From Saccharopolyspora phatthalungensis (lineage in GTDB: Bacteria; Actinomycetota; Actinomycetes; Mycobacteriales; Pseudonocardiaceae), in the NCBI RefSeq assembly GCF_014203395.1, contig NZ_JACHIW010000001.1, positions 5,377,501-5,441,500 of the forward strand: 64,000 bases of DNA, written 5' to 3'. Numbering within the stretch: position 1 is the stretch's first letter; each line of letters starts with the position of its first letter. Below, piece after piece: positions 17,187 to 25,256 of this stretch. The notes under the pieces were generated by a model. That model saw only the letters and a list, made by a program, of their open reading frames with translations. It was not told the DNA's origin and did no database searches. Position numbers and translations under genes: made by a program.

Positions 17187-18467
17187 TCAGCGGTCCGTAC
17201 GTGCGGGGGTGCGGTGTTGTTGGCGGAGGGCTCGGCCGGTGAGGCCGATGGCGAATACCGCAAGGCCGGTGATCACGGAGGTCAGCGGCAGGGTGGCCGC
17301 GAGAATCAGGCATCCGGTGATGCCGAGGATGTTGATCGTGCGGGGCCAGCGGCGGTCCTCGGCGCTTTGGGTGAAGGCCGAGGCGTTGGCGATGGCGTAG
17401 TAGACCAGCACGCCGAAGCTGGAGAACCCAATCGCGCCGCGGAGATCGGTGGTGAGCACCAGGGCGATCACGATGGCGGCGAGGGTGAGTTCGGCGCGGT
17501 GGGGCACCTGGAAACGTGGGTGGACTCCGGCCAGGAAGCGGGGCAGGTCGCCGTGGCGGGCCATGGCCAGGCTGGTGCGTCCGACGCCGGCGATCAGCGC
17601 CAGCAAAGCCCCGAGGCTGGCCGCCGCGGCGCCGATGCGGACGATCTCGGTCAGCGAACCGTGGCCCGAGGCCGTGAGTGCCTGTGCCAGCGGTGCGGTG
17701 CTGGTGGCCAGCTGCTGCGGGCCCAGCACGAGCAGGACCGCGAGCCCGATGACCGCGTACACCACCGCCGCGACCGGGAGTGCGATGAGGATGGCGCGGG
17801 GGATGGTGAGGGCTGGATTGTGGACTTCTTCGCCGAGGGTGGCGATGCGGGCGTATCCGGCGAAGGCGAAGAACAGCAGTCCGGCGGCTTGCAGCACGCC
17901 GAGTGGGCCGTTCGGCCACCATCCCGGGTCGGTGGCCAGTCGGCTGGGGTCGGCTGCCGGGAACGCGAGGACCGCGACCAAGGCGAGCACGACCACGGCG
18001 ACGCCCATCAGGATCCGGGTCAGGGCGGCGGTGCGGGTGATGCCGATGTAGTTCACCGCCGCCAGCAGCACCACTGCGGCCACCGCAGCGGGTTTCTCGT
18101 AGCCGGGGGCGGCGTAGGCGGCGAAGGTCAGCGCCATGGCCGCGCAGCTGGCGGTCTTGCCTATGACGAAACCCCACCCCGCGGCGAAACCCCACCAGTG
18201 GCCCAGGCGTTCCCGGCCGTAGATGTAGGTGCCGCCCGAGGTTGGATACACCGCCGCAAGCTGGGCGGAGCTGGCCGCGTTGCAGTAGGCGATCACGCCC
18301 GCGATCCCCAGCCCGACAAGCAGGCCGCTGCCAGCCGCCGCGGCGGCGGGGCCGAACACGGCGAACACCCCGGCGCCGAGCATCGAGCCGAGCCCGATCA
18401 CGGTGGCATCGAGAGTGCCCAGCCGTCGCGCCAGGGTGCCCACGTTGGACGGTGCCGAAGAGTTCAC
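17187..18467 (-). CDS. APC-superfamily amino-acid/polyamine permease
   Basis: A 426-residue transporter with about 12 hydrophobic segments. The first helix carries VIGLGSMLGAGVFAVFGPAA, the glycine-rich substrate segment of APC carriers, and TM6 region reads LLFFAFAGYARIATLGEEVH, the typical FxGxxxxxxxxEE-like motif. It converges on the USP-1 gene and precedes no coupled partner. A decayed partial copy lies at 11765-12166. Substrate is not determinable. Confidence 0.85.
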   Translation of the reverse strand: MNSSAPSNVGTLARRLGTLDATVIGLGSMLGAGVFAVFGPAAAAAGSGLLVGLGIAGVIAYCNAASSAQLAAVYPTSGGTYIYGRERLGHWWGFAAGWGFVIGKTASCAAMALTFAAYAAPGYEKPAAVAAVVLLAAVNYIGITRTAALTRILMGVAVVVLALVAVLAFPAADPSRLATDPGWWPNGPLGVLQAAGLLFFAFAGYARIATLGEEVHNPALTIPRAILIALPVAAVVYAVIGLAVLLVLGPQQLATSTAPLAQALTASGHGSLTEIVRIGAAAASLGALLALIAGVGRTSLAMARHGDLPRFLAGVHPRFQVPHRAELTLAAIVIALVLTTDLRGAIGFSSFGVLVYYAIANASAFTQSAEDRRWPRTINILGITGCLILAATLPLTSVITGLAVFAIGLTGRALRQQHRTPARTDR

Positions 18468-18501
18468 TGTGCAGCTCGATTCGGTGCGTTGTGGGCGGCG
18501 G

Positions 18502-18987
18502 TCATTCGCCTGTGGTGTCTGTGTGCGCCTGTGGGGAGCGTCGGGTGGCTAGGCGGGCGTCGAGGGACCAGGGGCCGGCACCGACGATCAGCAGGAAGAC
18601 TGCGCCGAACAGCTGGCCGAGTTCGGTGCGGGCCTCGTGCAGGTAGTCCCAGATCCCGTCGCCGAGCAGGATCGGGAGCTTGGTGAAGATCTCGGCCCCG
18701 ATCATGTTGATGATCATGGGGATAGCGGCCAGCCGGGTGAACAGCCCGAGGATGAGCAGCAGCCCGCAGCCGATCTCGAAGATCCCGTCGACGTAGGCGA
18801 AGAACTCCGGTACCGGCAGCGGCGTTTCCTTGGCGAACCGGCCCGGGCCGAGCGTGACGGGAAACAGGAACTTCTGGATCCCTTCCGACAGAAAGATCCC
18901 TCCCACCACGATCCGGATGAGGATCACGGCCTTGGGCGCCTCGGAGCCCAGCAGTCGGACACGCGCGGGGAACGTTCGAGTGGTCAT
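18502..18987 (-). CDS. DoxX-family membrane protein
   Basis: A 161-residue protein with four hydrophobic segments and DoxX hallmarks: LIRIVVGGIFLSEGIQKFLF, FEIGCGLLLILGLFTRLAAI and AGPWSLDARL at the end. DoxX-like proteins are linked to redox and thiol stress in actinobacteria. AGGAGG lies 5 bases upstream of the ATG, which overlaps the stop of the PadR gene (ATGA), so the pair is an operon and the PadR protein probably regulates it. Confidence 0.85.
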   Translation of the reverse strand: MTTRTFPARVRLLGSEAPKAVILIRIVVGGIFLSEGIQKFLFPVTLGPGRFAKETPLPVPEFFAYVDGIFEIGCGLLLILGLFTRLAAIPMIINMIGAEIFTKLPILLGDGIWDYLHEARTELGQLFGAVFLLIVGAGPWSLDARLATRRSPQAHTDTTGE

Positions 18988-19325
18988 GGCTTCCTCCTGC
19001 GGCGTGACTGCGGGGAGCCGGTGTGCGGACCAGTGCCGAGAACCTCCTCGGCCAGCTCCCGCAACGCCGCTTTGTCGGCTTCCAGGGCTTGGCGGCCAGC
19101 TTCGGTGGCTCGATAGACCCGCCGCTGGCGCCCCTCGACGAGCTGATGCTCGGAGACCAGTAAGCCCTCGGCTTCCAGCCGGTGCAGCGTGGGATACAGC
19201 GTGCCCGGACTGATCTCGTAGCCGTGCTCGGCCAGCTCCCGGGCCATCCACGCACCATGGATGGGCTCCTCGGCCGCGTGATGCAGGATGTGCAGCCGGA
19301 TTGCACCGCGCAAGAACTCCCGCAT
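18984..19325 (-). CDS. PadR-family transcriptional regulator
   Basis: A 113-residue winged-helix protein. MREFLRGAIRLHILHHAAEE leads into HGAWMARELAEHGYEISPGTL, then YPTLHRLEAEGLLVSEH and RRVYRATEAGRQALEADKAA, the PadR recognition helix, wing and dimer helix. The ATG was chosen over an upstream frame extension because AAGGGG lies 5 bases before it and the length fits PadR. It is translationally coupled to doxX-like gene downstream. Palindromic CGATATCG sites upstream are likely operators. Confidence 0.85.
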   Translation of the reverse strand: MREFLRGAIRLHILHHAAEEPIHGAWMARELAEHGYEISPGTLYPTLHRLEAEGLLVSEHQLVEGRQRRVYRATEAGRQALEADKAALRELAEEVLGTGPHTGSPQSRRRRKP

Positions 19326-19382
19326 CCCGACCCCTTCGCCCGGCCCGAGCCGCTCCAGCCCCGGCCCAGGTTGCTCGCACAG

Positions 19383-19602
19383 CCGATATCGGAGACCGAT
19401 ACTACGGGCTGCGTCCGCTTGACGGTCTCCGCAGGTCGGGTGCCTACGGGCTTGGTGAGCGGTTGCGGACGTAGGCCAAGCTCGGTCATCGGTCATCGCG
19501 GGTGTGGCGGTCGCGTTGTGTTCATCTCCTGGCCGCCCTCATGTCTCTCGTCGCATGCACTCGACTACCGATATCGTCCAACGACATCGTAGCTCGATAT
19601 CG
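19383..19602. promoter_or_regulatory. Three CGATATCG palindromes upstream of padR
   Basis: CCGATATCGG at 19383-19392, CGATATCG at 19569-19576 and TCGATATCGA at 19594-19603 (core 19595-19602) are exact repeats of an 8-bp palindrome in very GC-rich surroundings, with CGACATCG between the last two. They fit a PadR-type operator controlling padR-doxX leftward and perhaps the rightward ORF. Confidence 0.45.
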
Positions 19603-19822
19603 AATCCCGAGGTCAATCATCTCGCTCGACCAGACACTGGAACGATGCGTCGACGCCCTGGCCGTCCGATTCCCACACCTGCACCGCGACACCATCGCGG
19701 GATGCCTCCGGCGCTGCTACGACGACCTTTCAGCCGGTGCGACGGTGACCGACCACCTCGTGCCACTGGCGCAGCACCAAGCCGCAGAACACCTCGCCAC
19801 CTTGCCCCACGAACAGACCTGA
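19541..19822 (+). CDS. Small three-helix-bundle protein
   Basis: A 93-residue ORF whose conserved part is LDQTLERCVDALAVRFPHLH through TIAGCLRRCYDDLSAGATVT and LVPLAQHQAAEHLA, the pattern of actinobacterial three-helix-bundle dimerisation proteins of unknown role. The start is doubtful: the ATG lacks a ribosome-binding site, GTG at 19502 is an alternative, and the first 25 residues overlap the CGATATCG sites. Confidence 0.55.
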   Translation: MSLVACTRLPISSNDIVARYRIPRSIISLDQTLERCVDALAVRFPHLHRDTIAGCLRRCYDDLSAGATVTDHLVPLAQHQAAEHLATLPHEQT

Positions 19823-19961
19823 CCGAGATCGCCATCCAGGTAGCAGACGCCATCTGGCGCGGAGCGCCGTTGCTTTGTGGACGGTCGATGTCGGGTTTGC
19901 TGTGCGATTTGCCTGGCGGTGGATCGCCGGTGACATGACCACTTCGACGCCGAGCTCAGCG

Positions 19962-20366
19962 TTACCACGCACCGCGCACGACGAGCATCGTCAGCGCCCC
20001 GCCGACCATGAGTCCGGCTGGGATCAGAGTGGCCGCGGGTGTGCCCGCCGACCATGCGAGCAGGCTGACGGTGGTGAGGGCGATGATCCCGGCGAGGGCG
20101 CGTCGCCTGACGGCGGCTGCGGTTTGGCGTGGTGGGGTGTAGCGGGGGTCCGATTCGTGCGGCGCGGTGTCCTCTCGCGTGTCGTCCCGTATCGGGGTCG
20201 CCAGGAGTAGGACGACGAACAGGGCGATCCCGGCGACGAGCAGGACGGTACTAGCGAGCAGCCACGGCGCGGTGTCCCTGGATTCTGAGGCAAGGGCTTC
20301 GATCGACACTCCTGCGCCGACGACGGCCCCGGTGAGGACCCAGGGCTCGGGTTGGATGACGTTCAT
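19962..20366 (-). CDS. Hypothetical membrane protein
   Basis: A 134-residue protein with two pairs of hydrophobic segments, the first around APWLLASTVLLVAGIALFVV and the second ALAGIIALTTVSLLAW plus a third at PAGLMVGGALTMLVV, separated by a polar loop with TREDTAPHESDPRYTPP. No family recognised. A DevR-like box lies about 100 bases upstream of its start. Confidence 0.6.
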   Translation of the reverse strand: MNVIQPEPWVLTGAVVGAGVSIEALASESRDTAPWLLASTVLLVAGIALFVVLLLATPIRDDTREDTAPHESDPRYTPPRQTAAAVRRRALAGIIALTTVSLLAWSAGTPAATLIPAGLMVGGALTMLVVRGAW

Positions 20367-20468
20367 GGTGCGCCTGCCTCTGCCGTTGCTGGTGGCCCGG
20401 CGCCGCGGTTCCGGTTCGGGACCGTTGGCCGTGGGGGATGAAGCGTGGTGTGCTGTGGCAAGGTCGGC

Positions 20469-20486
20469 TAGGGCCGAAGGGCTTCT
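20469..20486. promoter_or_regulatory. DevR-like box in a divergent region
   Basis: TAGGGCCGAAGGGCTTCT matches the recurrent box at 13 of 18 positions with an intact left half. It lies about 100 bases from the leftward membrane-protein gene and 110 bases before a small rightward ORF. Before the IS insertion at 20839 it would also have been about 375 bases upstream of the DUF305 gene. Confidence 0.45.
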
Positions 20487-20595
20487 ACTTGTCCTGGCAG
20501 ACCGCTGAGGCAGCCCATCAATGTCGAGGTGGGCGCGCCCGCCTCGATGTGCTGGTGCTGCCCTCTGATTCAGGAGGGGCAGGTGGGTAGCAGCG

Positions 20596-20724
20596 ATGAT
20601 GACCGTGCTGATGGTCGCGGCGGGCCTTGCGTTCGCTCTGTGGGTCGGCGTTGCCTCGGTCGTGATGCTGGCCCGTCCGGAAGTCGACCGGGCGGGCGTC
20701 GTACGTACCGTCTTCGCACACTGA
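20596..20724 (+). CDS. Possible 42-residue membrane peptide
   Basis: Start MMTVLMVAAGLAFALWVGV, then ASVVMLARPEVDRAGVVRTV and a short end, giving one transmembrane helix with a basic/acidic cytoplasmic tail. A purine-rich GGAGGGGCAGGTGGG lies upstream and a DevR-like box about 110 bases upstream. Too short for family assignment, but composition is natural. The remainder of 20367-20838 shows no other gene. Confidence 0.4.
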   Translation: MMTVLMVAAGLAFALWVGVASVVMLARPEVDRAGVVRTVFAH

Positions 20725-20838
20725 CCCGGGGCCGGCGGGCGGCTCTATCTTGTGCGCCCGCGTGAGACCAGAAGGACACTTGAACAAGCCGCTCGTCGAA
20801 GCACATGTGAAGTCGGCGTCGCCTGAAACCTGCAAGGA

Positions 20839-22283
20839 CTGGGGTTTCGGGGTTATGCGGTGGCTGTTGCCCAGGCGTGGTGGACTTGGAGGGTTTCTTG
20901 TGGGGTTGGTGGTCGGGGTGGTGTGGGTCGAAATTGTTCGGCGATGAGGACTCGTCGGAGTTTGATGAGCATGTCTTGGTAGGAGGGTTCGGTTTTGGTG
21001 GTGTACCAGGGTGCGGTGCGGCGCCGGTCGGTGACGTCGGTGGGGTCGTGTCCTGCTAGGGCGTACCAGAGGTAGACCAGGCTGTAGCAGACGAGTCCGA
21101 AGGGCACGGTGCGTTCCACGGCGTGGGGGGTGCGGTTGCGGGCCTGACCGGCACCGAGGTCGTGTTTGGCTTGGTGGAAGGTGACTTCGATGGCCCAGCG
21201 GGCTGCGTAGCGTTCGATGATCTGCTCGGCGGGGGTGTCGAGGTCGGTGGTGATCAATGCCAGGTCCCAGGCGCGTCCGTCGCGGCGGGGCCGGCCGTCG
21301 TGGACGAGGATGACGCGCGCGTGCTGGCGCAGCAGGATGTGCGGCCACAGGCAGCGGTGTTCCAGCAGGCGGGTGGTCTCGGTGCGGCCGTAGCGGGTCA
21401 CCGTGACCGTGCGCCAGTGCTGGTGTTCGGCGATCTCGGCGAGGGTGGTCTTGGGGCCTTTGTAGCGGGGCCGGCCGACCACACCCGGGAGGGGTTCGTG
21501 GATCTCGTGCAGGGCCGCGTTCGATCTCGGCCGGGTGGTCAAGCTCAGGTGTGCGGGCAGCCCGCGCCAGTGGCGGGTGCCGTAGAAAGCGTCAGCGACG
21601 ACATGAAACCGGCGCCCGGGTAACCGGGCGGCGAGTAGCTCGATCAACTCACGAGCCTGCTGCGGTTTCGGCGTCCCGCCCGGGCGCCACAGCCGCGCCA
21701 GCACGGGCAGGCACACCGGCCTGCGGCTCCATGAGGGGTGCAGGACAAGGCCGGCCACGACCCAGCAATGCCCCCAGCCGGTGGTCTTGACCGGGCTGGG
21801 ACTGGTGGGGTCGTGATGCCAGGCGGCAGCGTGGATCTTGCGGCCCGACCGGCGAAACAGCGTGTCGTCCACCGCTATCTCGATCACCGCATCGGTATCC
21901 AGCAGCCGGTCGACGAGCAGGGCGGCCAGCGTCAGCCCCAGCCGGTCGGCCGACCAGCGGGCCTCGGCGAAAAACCGGTGCGCCCAGTCATGGTGACGCC
22001 GCCCGGCCATCCCGGCCGCGGTGAGCATCCCGCACACCGTGCCACGCCCGGTCTGCGTGATCAACCCCGCCACCAGCATGGTGAAGGTCTGAAACGACGG
22101 AGCGGTGAAACAGCCCCGGAACGCCTCCACCACAACGGCCAGCGAGGCAGGTAAGGTCACGGGCTGGAGCATCGGCGGCACTCTCTTCTCGGAGACGTGG
22201 TAGGAACCGCCGATGCTCCTTTCATGATCACCTCAAGTCACGCCGCCACACCGACCACCACCCCAAAAAACCCGAAACCCTAG
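20839..22283 (-). mobile_element. Complete 1445-bp insertion sequence with 8-bp target duplication
   Basis: The left end CTGGGGTTTCGGGGTT and the reverse complement of the right end CTAGGGTTTCGGGTTT match at 14 of 16 positions and enclose one transposase gene. The element is flanked on both sides by TGCAAGGA (20831-20838 and 22284-22291), an 8-bp target duplication. The right copy supplies the AAGGAG ribosome-binding site of the DUF305 gene, so insertion separated that gene from its original upstream region. Good ends and an intact transposase suggest recent activity. Confidence 0.85.
20853..22181 (-). CDS. DDE transposase (IS4/IS701-like)
   Basis: A 442-residue transposase. The DDE residues are suggested by VIEIAVDDTLFRRSGRKIHA, FHVVADAFYGT and AARWAIEVTFHQAKHDLGAG, the last carrying the YREK-like Glu region of the IS4/IS701 superfamily. 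The frame is intact from GTG at 22181 (ATG at 22172 possible) to the stop 14 bases inside the left end. The 8-bp target duplication fits IS4-like better than typical IS701 elements. Confidence 0.85.
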   Translation of the reverse strand: MPPMLQPVTLPASLAVVVEAFRGCFTAPSFQTFTMLVAGLITQTGRGTVCGMLTAAGMAGRRHHDWAHRFFAEARWSADRLGLTLAALLVDRLLDTDAVIEIAVDDTLFRRSGRKIHAAAWHHDPTSPSPVKTTGWGHCWVVAGLVLHPSWSRRPVCLPVLARLWRPGGTPKPQQARELIELLAARLPGRRFHVVADAFYGTRHWRGLPAHLSLTTRPRSNAALHEIHEPLPGVVGRPRYKGPKTTLAEIAEHQHWRTVTVTRYGRTETTRLLEHRCLWPHILLRQHARVILVHDGRPRRDGRAWDLALITTDLDTPAEQIIERYAARWAIEVTFHQAKHDLGAGQARNRTPHAVERTVPFGLVCYSLVYLWYALAGHDPTDVTDRRRTAPWYTTKTEPSYQDMLIKLRRVLIAEQFRPTPPRPPTPQETLQVHHAWATATA

Positions 22284-22299
22284 TGCAAGGAGACATCCG

Positions 22300-22905
22300 A
22301 TGAAAACCGTCCATCATGGATTCTTCGGATACATCGTGCTCGTTGCGTCGGCAGCAGCGCTGGTGCTGGCCGGCTGTGGCACGGGGCAGCCCGGTACCGG
22401 TGGTGCCCCGACAACACCTCAACCGCCCCCGGCCACGCAGGTGTTCAACGACGCGGACGTGACGTTTGCCCAGCAGATGATTCCGCACCACCAGCAAGCG
22501 ATCCAGATGTCCCAGATGGTGCAGGCACGTTCCCAGAACCCGCAGGTCAAGGAACTGGCAGGCAGGATCGAAGCCGCGCAGCAGCCGGAAATCCAAACCA
22601 TGACTGGGTGGCTGCAATCCTGGGGCAAGCCCGTGCCGACCATGGGTCCGGGGATGATGCAGCACCAGCCGGGCATGCCCTCGATGGAAGACATGTCACG
22701 CATGATGGGCACGTCAGGGCCGGATTTCGACCGGATGTTCCTGCAGATGATGATCGCGCACCACGAAGGCGCGGTCCAGATGGCCAAAACCGAGCAGGCC
22801 CAAGGCCAATACCCTGACGCCAAGCAGCTGGCCCGCAACATCGAGACCAGCCAGACAGCGGAGATCGCCGAGATGCAGCAGATGCTGGGCGGCTCCACCC
22901 GCTGA
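22300..22905 (+). CDS. DUF305 lipoprotein
   Basis: A 201-residue exported lipoprotein. The signal peptide ends in the lipobox LAGC (VLVLAGCGTG region, Cys about residue 27). The mature part has two DUF305 halves with FAQQMIPHHQQAIQMSQM and FLQMMIAHHEGAVQMAKTEQ, paired His and many Met residues typical of copper-associated DUF305 proteins. The ribosome-binding site AAGGAG is in the IS target duplication. It may bind metal at the cell surface; under what control after the IS insertion is unclear. Confidence 0.85.
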   Translation: MKTVHHGFFGYIVLVASAAALVLAGCGTGQPGTGGAPTTPQPPPATQVFNDADVTFAQQMIPHHQQAIQMSQMVQARSQNPQVKELAGRIEAAQQPEIQTMTGWLQSWGKPVPTMGPGMMQHQPGMPSMEDMSRMMGTSGPDFDRMFLQMMIAHHEGAVQMAKTEQAQGQYPDAKQLARNIETSQTAEIAEMQQMLGGSTR

Positions 22906-22929
22906 CCGGCCCGTTGGGTGGTGGTCGAT

Positions 22930-24336
22930 ATGGGGCGGCCACGCGCCATGCAGGCACGACCGGTGCTGCTGGTCGCGTTCGCGTTCGCGGTGATGGCCGA
23001 TCCGGTGTCCTCGGTGGCCTATGCGATCGAGGCCGCATTGCGGGCGTTGCACGGGGATCTCGGATTGCTGCTGCCGACGATGACCGTGGTGATCGTCGTG
23101 GTGGCGCTGGTGACCACCAACTACCACCAGATCGTGGCGCGCTATCCCGCCGGTGGAGGTGCCGCGGCGGCGGTGGGGGAGGCGTTCGGGCAGGGCTGGG
23201 CCTTCGTGCCGATCGGTGCCCTGGTCGTGGACTTCGCCCTCACGATCGCGATCAGTGCCGCCGCTGGTGCCTCGGCGGTTATCGCCTACCTCCCGATGCT
23301 GGCCTCCTGGCGGATCCTGCTGGCGCTCGTCCTGGTTGCTGGAGTGGCCGGTCTGACCTGGTTCGGCCATCTCGGCCGCGCGGTGTTCGCGACGATGACC
23401 ATCGCCTTCGTCGGGCTGGCCACTGTCGTGCTGCTCTCGGGTTTGGCGGCCCAGCCACAGCCTGCGGAGCCGACTGTTCCGGTTGCCGGGCCATCGGCAG
23501 TATGGGCGGTGGCGCTGGCCTTTCCTGTGGCCATGGCGTTGGCGACCGGTGTCGAAGCGCCCTCGTCGGCCATTGCGCAGTTGGGGCAGCTCGATGACAC
23601 CGGGCGCCGCAGGTTCGGGCGCATCACGCTGTGGCTCACCCTCGGCATCGTCGGCGCCCTCACGCTGGGGCTGACTGCCGAGGCTGTTCACCTGCGCGTC
23701 GGCGTCCCCCACTCCGACAGCACGCAGATCGCGGAGTTGGCGCGCATCGCGGCACCGGCACCGGTGTTCGCCGCCTTCCAGTTCGTCACGGCGTTGTTGC
23801 TGCTGTCGGCGGCAAGCTCGTCGCTGCAAGCCGGGCCTGGACTGCTCAAGGCACTCGCCGTCCGGGGCCAGCCCGACGCGGCGTCGATCGGGATCCTGCC
23901 GCCGTCGCTGGGCCACACCAACAGCCACTACACGCCGTATTGGGGCGTGCTGGTCTTCGCGCTCGCGGCGGCGGCGCTCATCATCGCCGCCGGTGGACAG
24001 GACCAGCGCTTGGTCCTGTTCTACGCGGTGGCGGTGTTCCTCAGCTTCCTCGCCGGCCTGCTGGCGATGGCGCGCTTGTCCTATCGAGAAAGGCGCCGTG
24101 CGTCGCTGGCGGTGAACGCGGCCGGAGCCGTCGTGGTCGGCTTCACCCTCGCGATGAACCTTGCCCGGGGCGCACCGCTGGTGTCCATGGCGGCCACACT
24201 GCTGCTGGCATACCTGTTGCACCGGCTGTGGGTTCGGTCCGGCCGACCCTGCGACGTCCAGCAAGCCAGCTGCCAATGCCAGGCAACACGCGCCGCCCCA
24301 CGCGTTGTTCGGCTCCCTCGGCCGCGACAAGACTAA
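22930..24336 (+). CDS. APC-superfamily transporter (KimA/amino-acid permease-like)
   Basis: A roughly 468-residue carrier with 11-12 hydrophobic segments. The N-terminal ADPVSSVAYAIEAALRAL resembles the DPxSSVAYA signature of KimA-type potassium importers and related APC permeases; GVEAPSSAIAQLG follows in the middle. The C-terminus past about residue 440 is Cys- and Arg-rich and cytoplasmic. GTG at 22918 is an alternative start. It follows the DUF305 gene closely and may share its transcript. Substrate unknown. Confidence 0.75.
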   Translation: MGRPRAMQARPVLLVAFAFAVMADPVSSVAYAIEAALRALHGDLGLLLPTMTVVIVVVALVTTNYHQIVARYPAGGGAAAAVGEAFGQGWAFVPIGALVVDFALTIAISAAAGASAVIAYLPMLASWRILLALVLVAGVAGLTWFGHLGRAVFATMTIAFVGLATVVLLSGLAAQPQPAEPTVPVAGPSAVWAVALAFPVAMALATGVEAPSSAIAQLGQLDDTGRRRFGRITLWLTLGIVGALTLGLTAEAVHLRVGVPHSDSTQIAELARIAAPAPVFAAFQFVTALLLLSAASSSLQAGPGLLKALAVRGQPDAASIGILPPSLGHTNSHYTPYWGVLVFALAAAALIIAAGGQDQRLVLFYAVAVFLSFLAGLLAMARLSYRERRRASLAVNAAGAVVVGFTLAMNLARGAPLVSMAATLLLAYLLHRLWVRSGRPCDVQQASCQCQATRAAPRVVRLPRPRQD

Positions 24337-24522
24337 TGTCTACCTTGGTCATTAATTCCCGGATTCCTCGCGCTCCCCGCAAATCCTGAGTTCCTCGAGT
24401 TCGAAGGATTAGGAATGCCTCACCGAAGTCAGATTTGGTGCGCCGGGCTTGGTATCGCTCGATTGGTGTGAATGCGGGAAGACGGGTGCATGGCCGTCGG
24501 CGGCGCGTCGTAGCGTTTCTAC

Positions 24523-25083
24523 ATGACTGGCATTGTGAAAAAGATCGAGCCGCGCACGTCGCGTGCCCAGAACCTCCTCGAAAATCAGGTGGGCAACGAG
24601 CTGACCGTGTCGCAGCAGTACCTGGCCGCCGCCGTGTGGTACGACCAGCGGGACCTGCCCCGGTTGGCTTCGTACTTCTACCGGCACGCGGTGAAGAAAC
24701 GCAACGATGCGATGCGGATCGTTCAGTACATGCTGGACAACAACATCGAGGTCGAGATTCCGGGAGTGCCGGCCGTCTGCAACGACTTCTCAGATCCTCG
24801 CGAGCTCATCGCCCTGGCCCTGGAACAGGAACGCAACGTGACCGAAGAAGTCACGACGTTGTCCCGGGCGGTCCGCGAGGAAGGCGACTACCTCGGCGAG
24901 CAGTTCATGCGGTGGTTCTTGACCGAGCAGGTCGAAGAGGTCTCGGAAATGACCACGATGCTCAACGTCATGGACCGTTCCCAGGGCAACATGTTCGATA
25001 TGGAGGACTACCTCAAGCGAGACCCTGTCGGCGACAGCAGGAACGAATCGATGGCCCCCAGCGTGGCGGGCGGGAAGCTGTAG
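24523..25083 (+). CDS. Ferritin (BfrB-like) with altered ferroxidase site
   Basis: A 186-residue ferritin very similar to mycobacterial BfrB: LLENQVGNELTVSQQYLAAA, YYFYRHAV-like YFYRHAVKKRNDAM, IPGVPAVCNDFSDPREL, EGDYLGEQFMRWFLTEQVEE. Glu26 and the later Glu residues are kept, but the helix-B ferroxidase pair ExxH, present in BfrB as ERNH, reads Lys59-Arg-Asn-Asp62 here. Two ligands of the diiron centre are therefore lost. The cage could still store or nucleate iron, or work in mixed oligomers with an active subunit. Confidence 0.88.
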   Translation: MTGIVKKIEPRTSRAQNLLENQVGNELTVSQQYLAAAVWYDQRDLPRLASYFYRHAVKKRNDAMRIVQYMLDNNIEVEIPGVPAVCNDFSDPRELIALALEQERNVTEEVTTLSRAVREEGDYLGEQFMRWFLTEQVEEVSEMTTMLNVMDRSQGNMFDMEDYLKRDPVGDSRNESMAPSVAGGKL

Positions 25084-25185
25084 CAGTAAGCAGTGAGCCA
25101 ACCAGTACTGGTGAAAACTGCTGACACTGGATGATGCTTGAGTTCGCTCTGACGTGAGTTGTGGCGGCACGGCGCCCTGTGAATG

Positions 25186-25201
25186 AAGTCCGGTAGGCCC
25201 T
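25186..25201. promoter_or_regulatory. DevR-like box before acg2
   Basis: AAGTCCGGTAGGCCCT matches the 16-base core of the recurrent box at 12 positions, with an exact right half. It lies 55 bases upstream of the acg-2 start, a usual position for DevR activation. Confidence 0.45.
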
Positions 25202-25256
25202 GGTCACGGGCGGACCTGGCACTGGATGCTGCGTGTATCTCGATCCAGGGGGCGTC

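Noticed and set aside
20518..21348. A 276-codon minus-strand ORF
   Set aside because: It is a His/Pro/Arg-rich shadow of the transposase gene and shares its bases.
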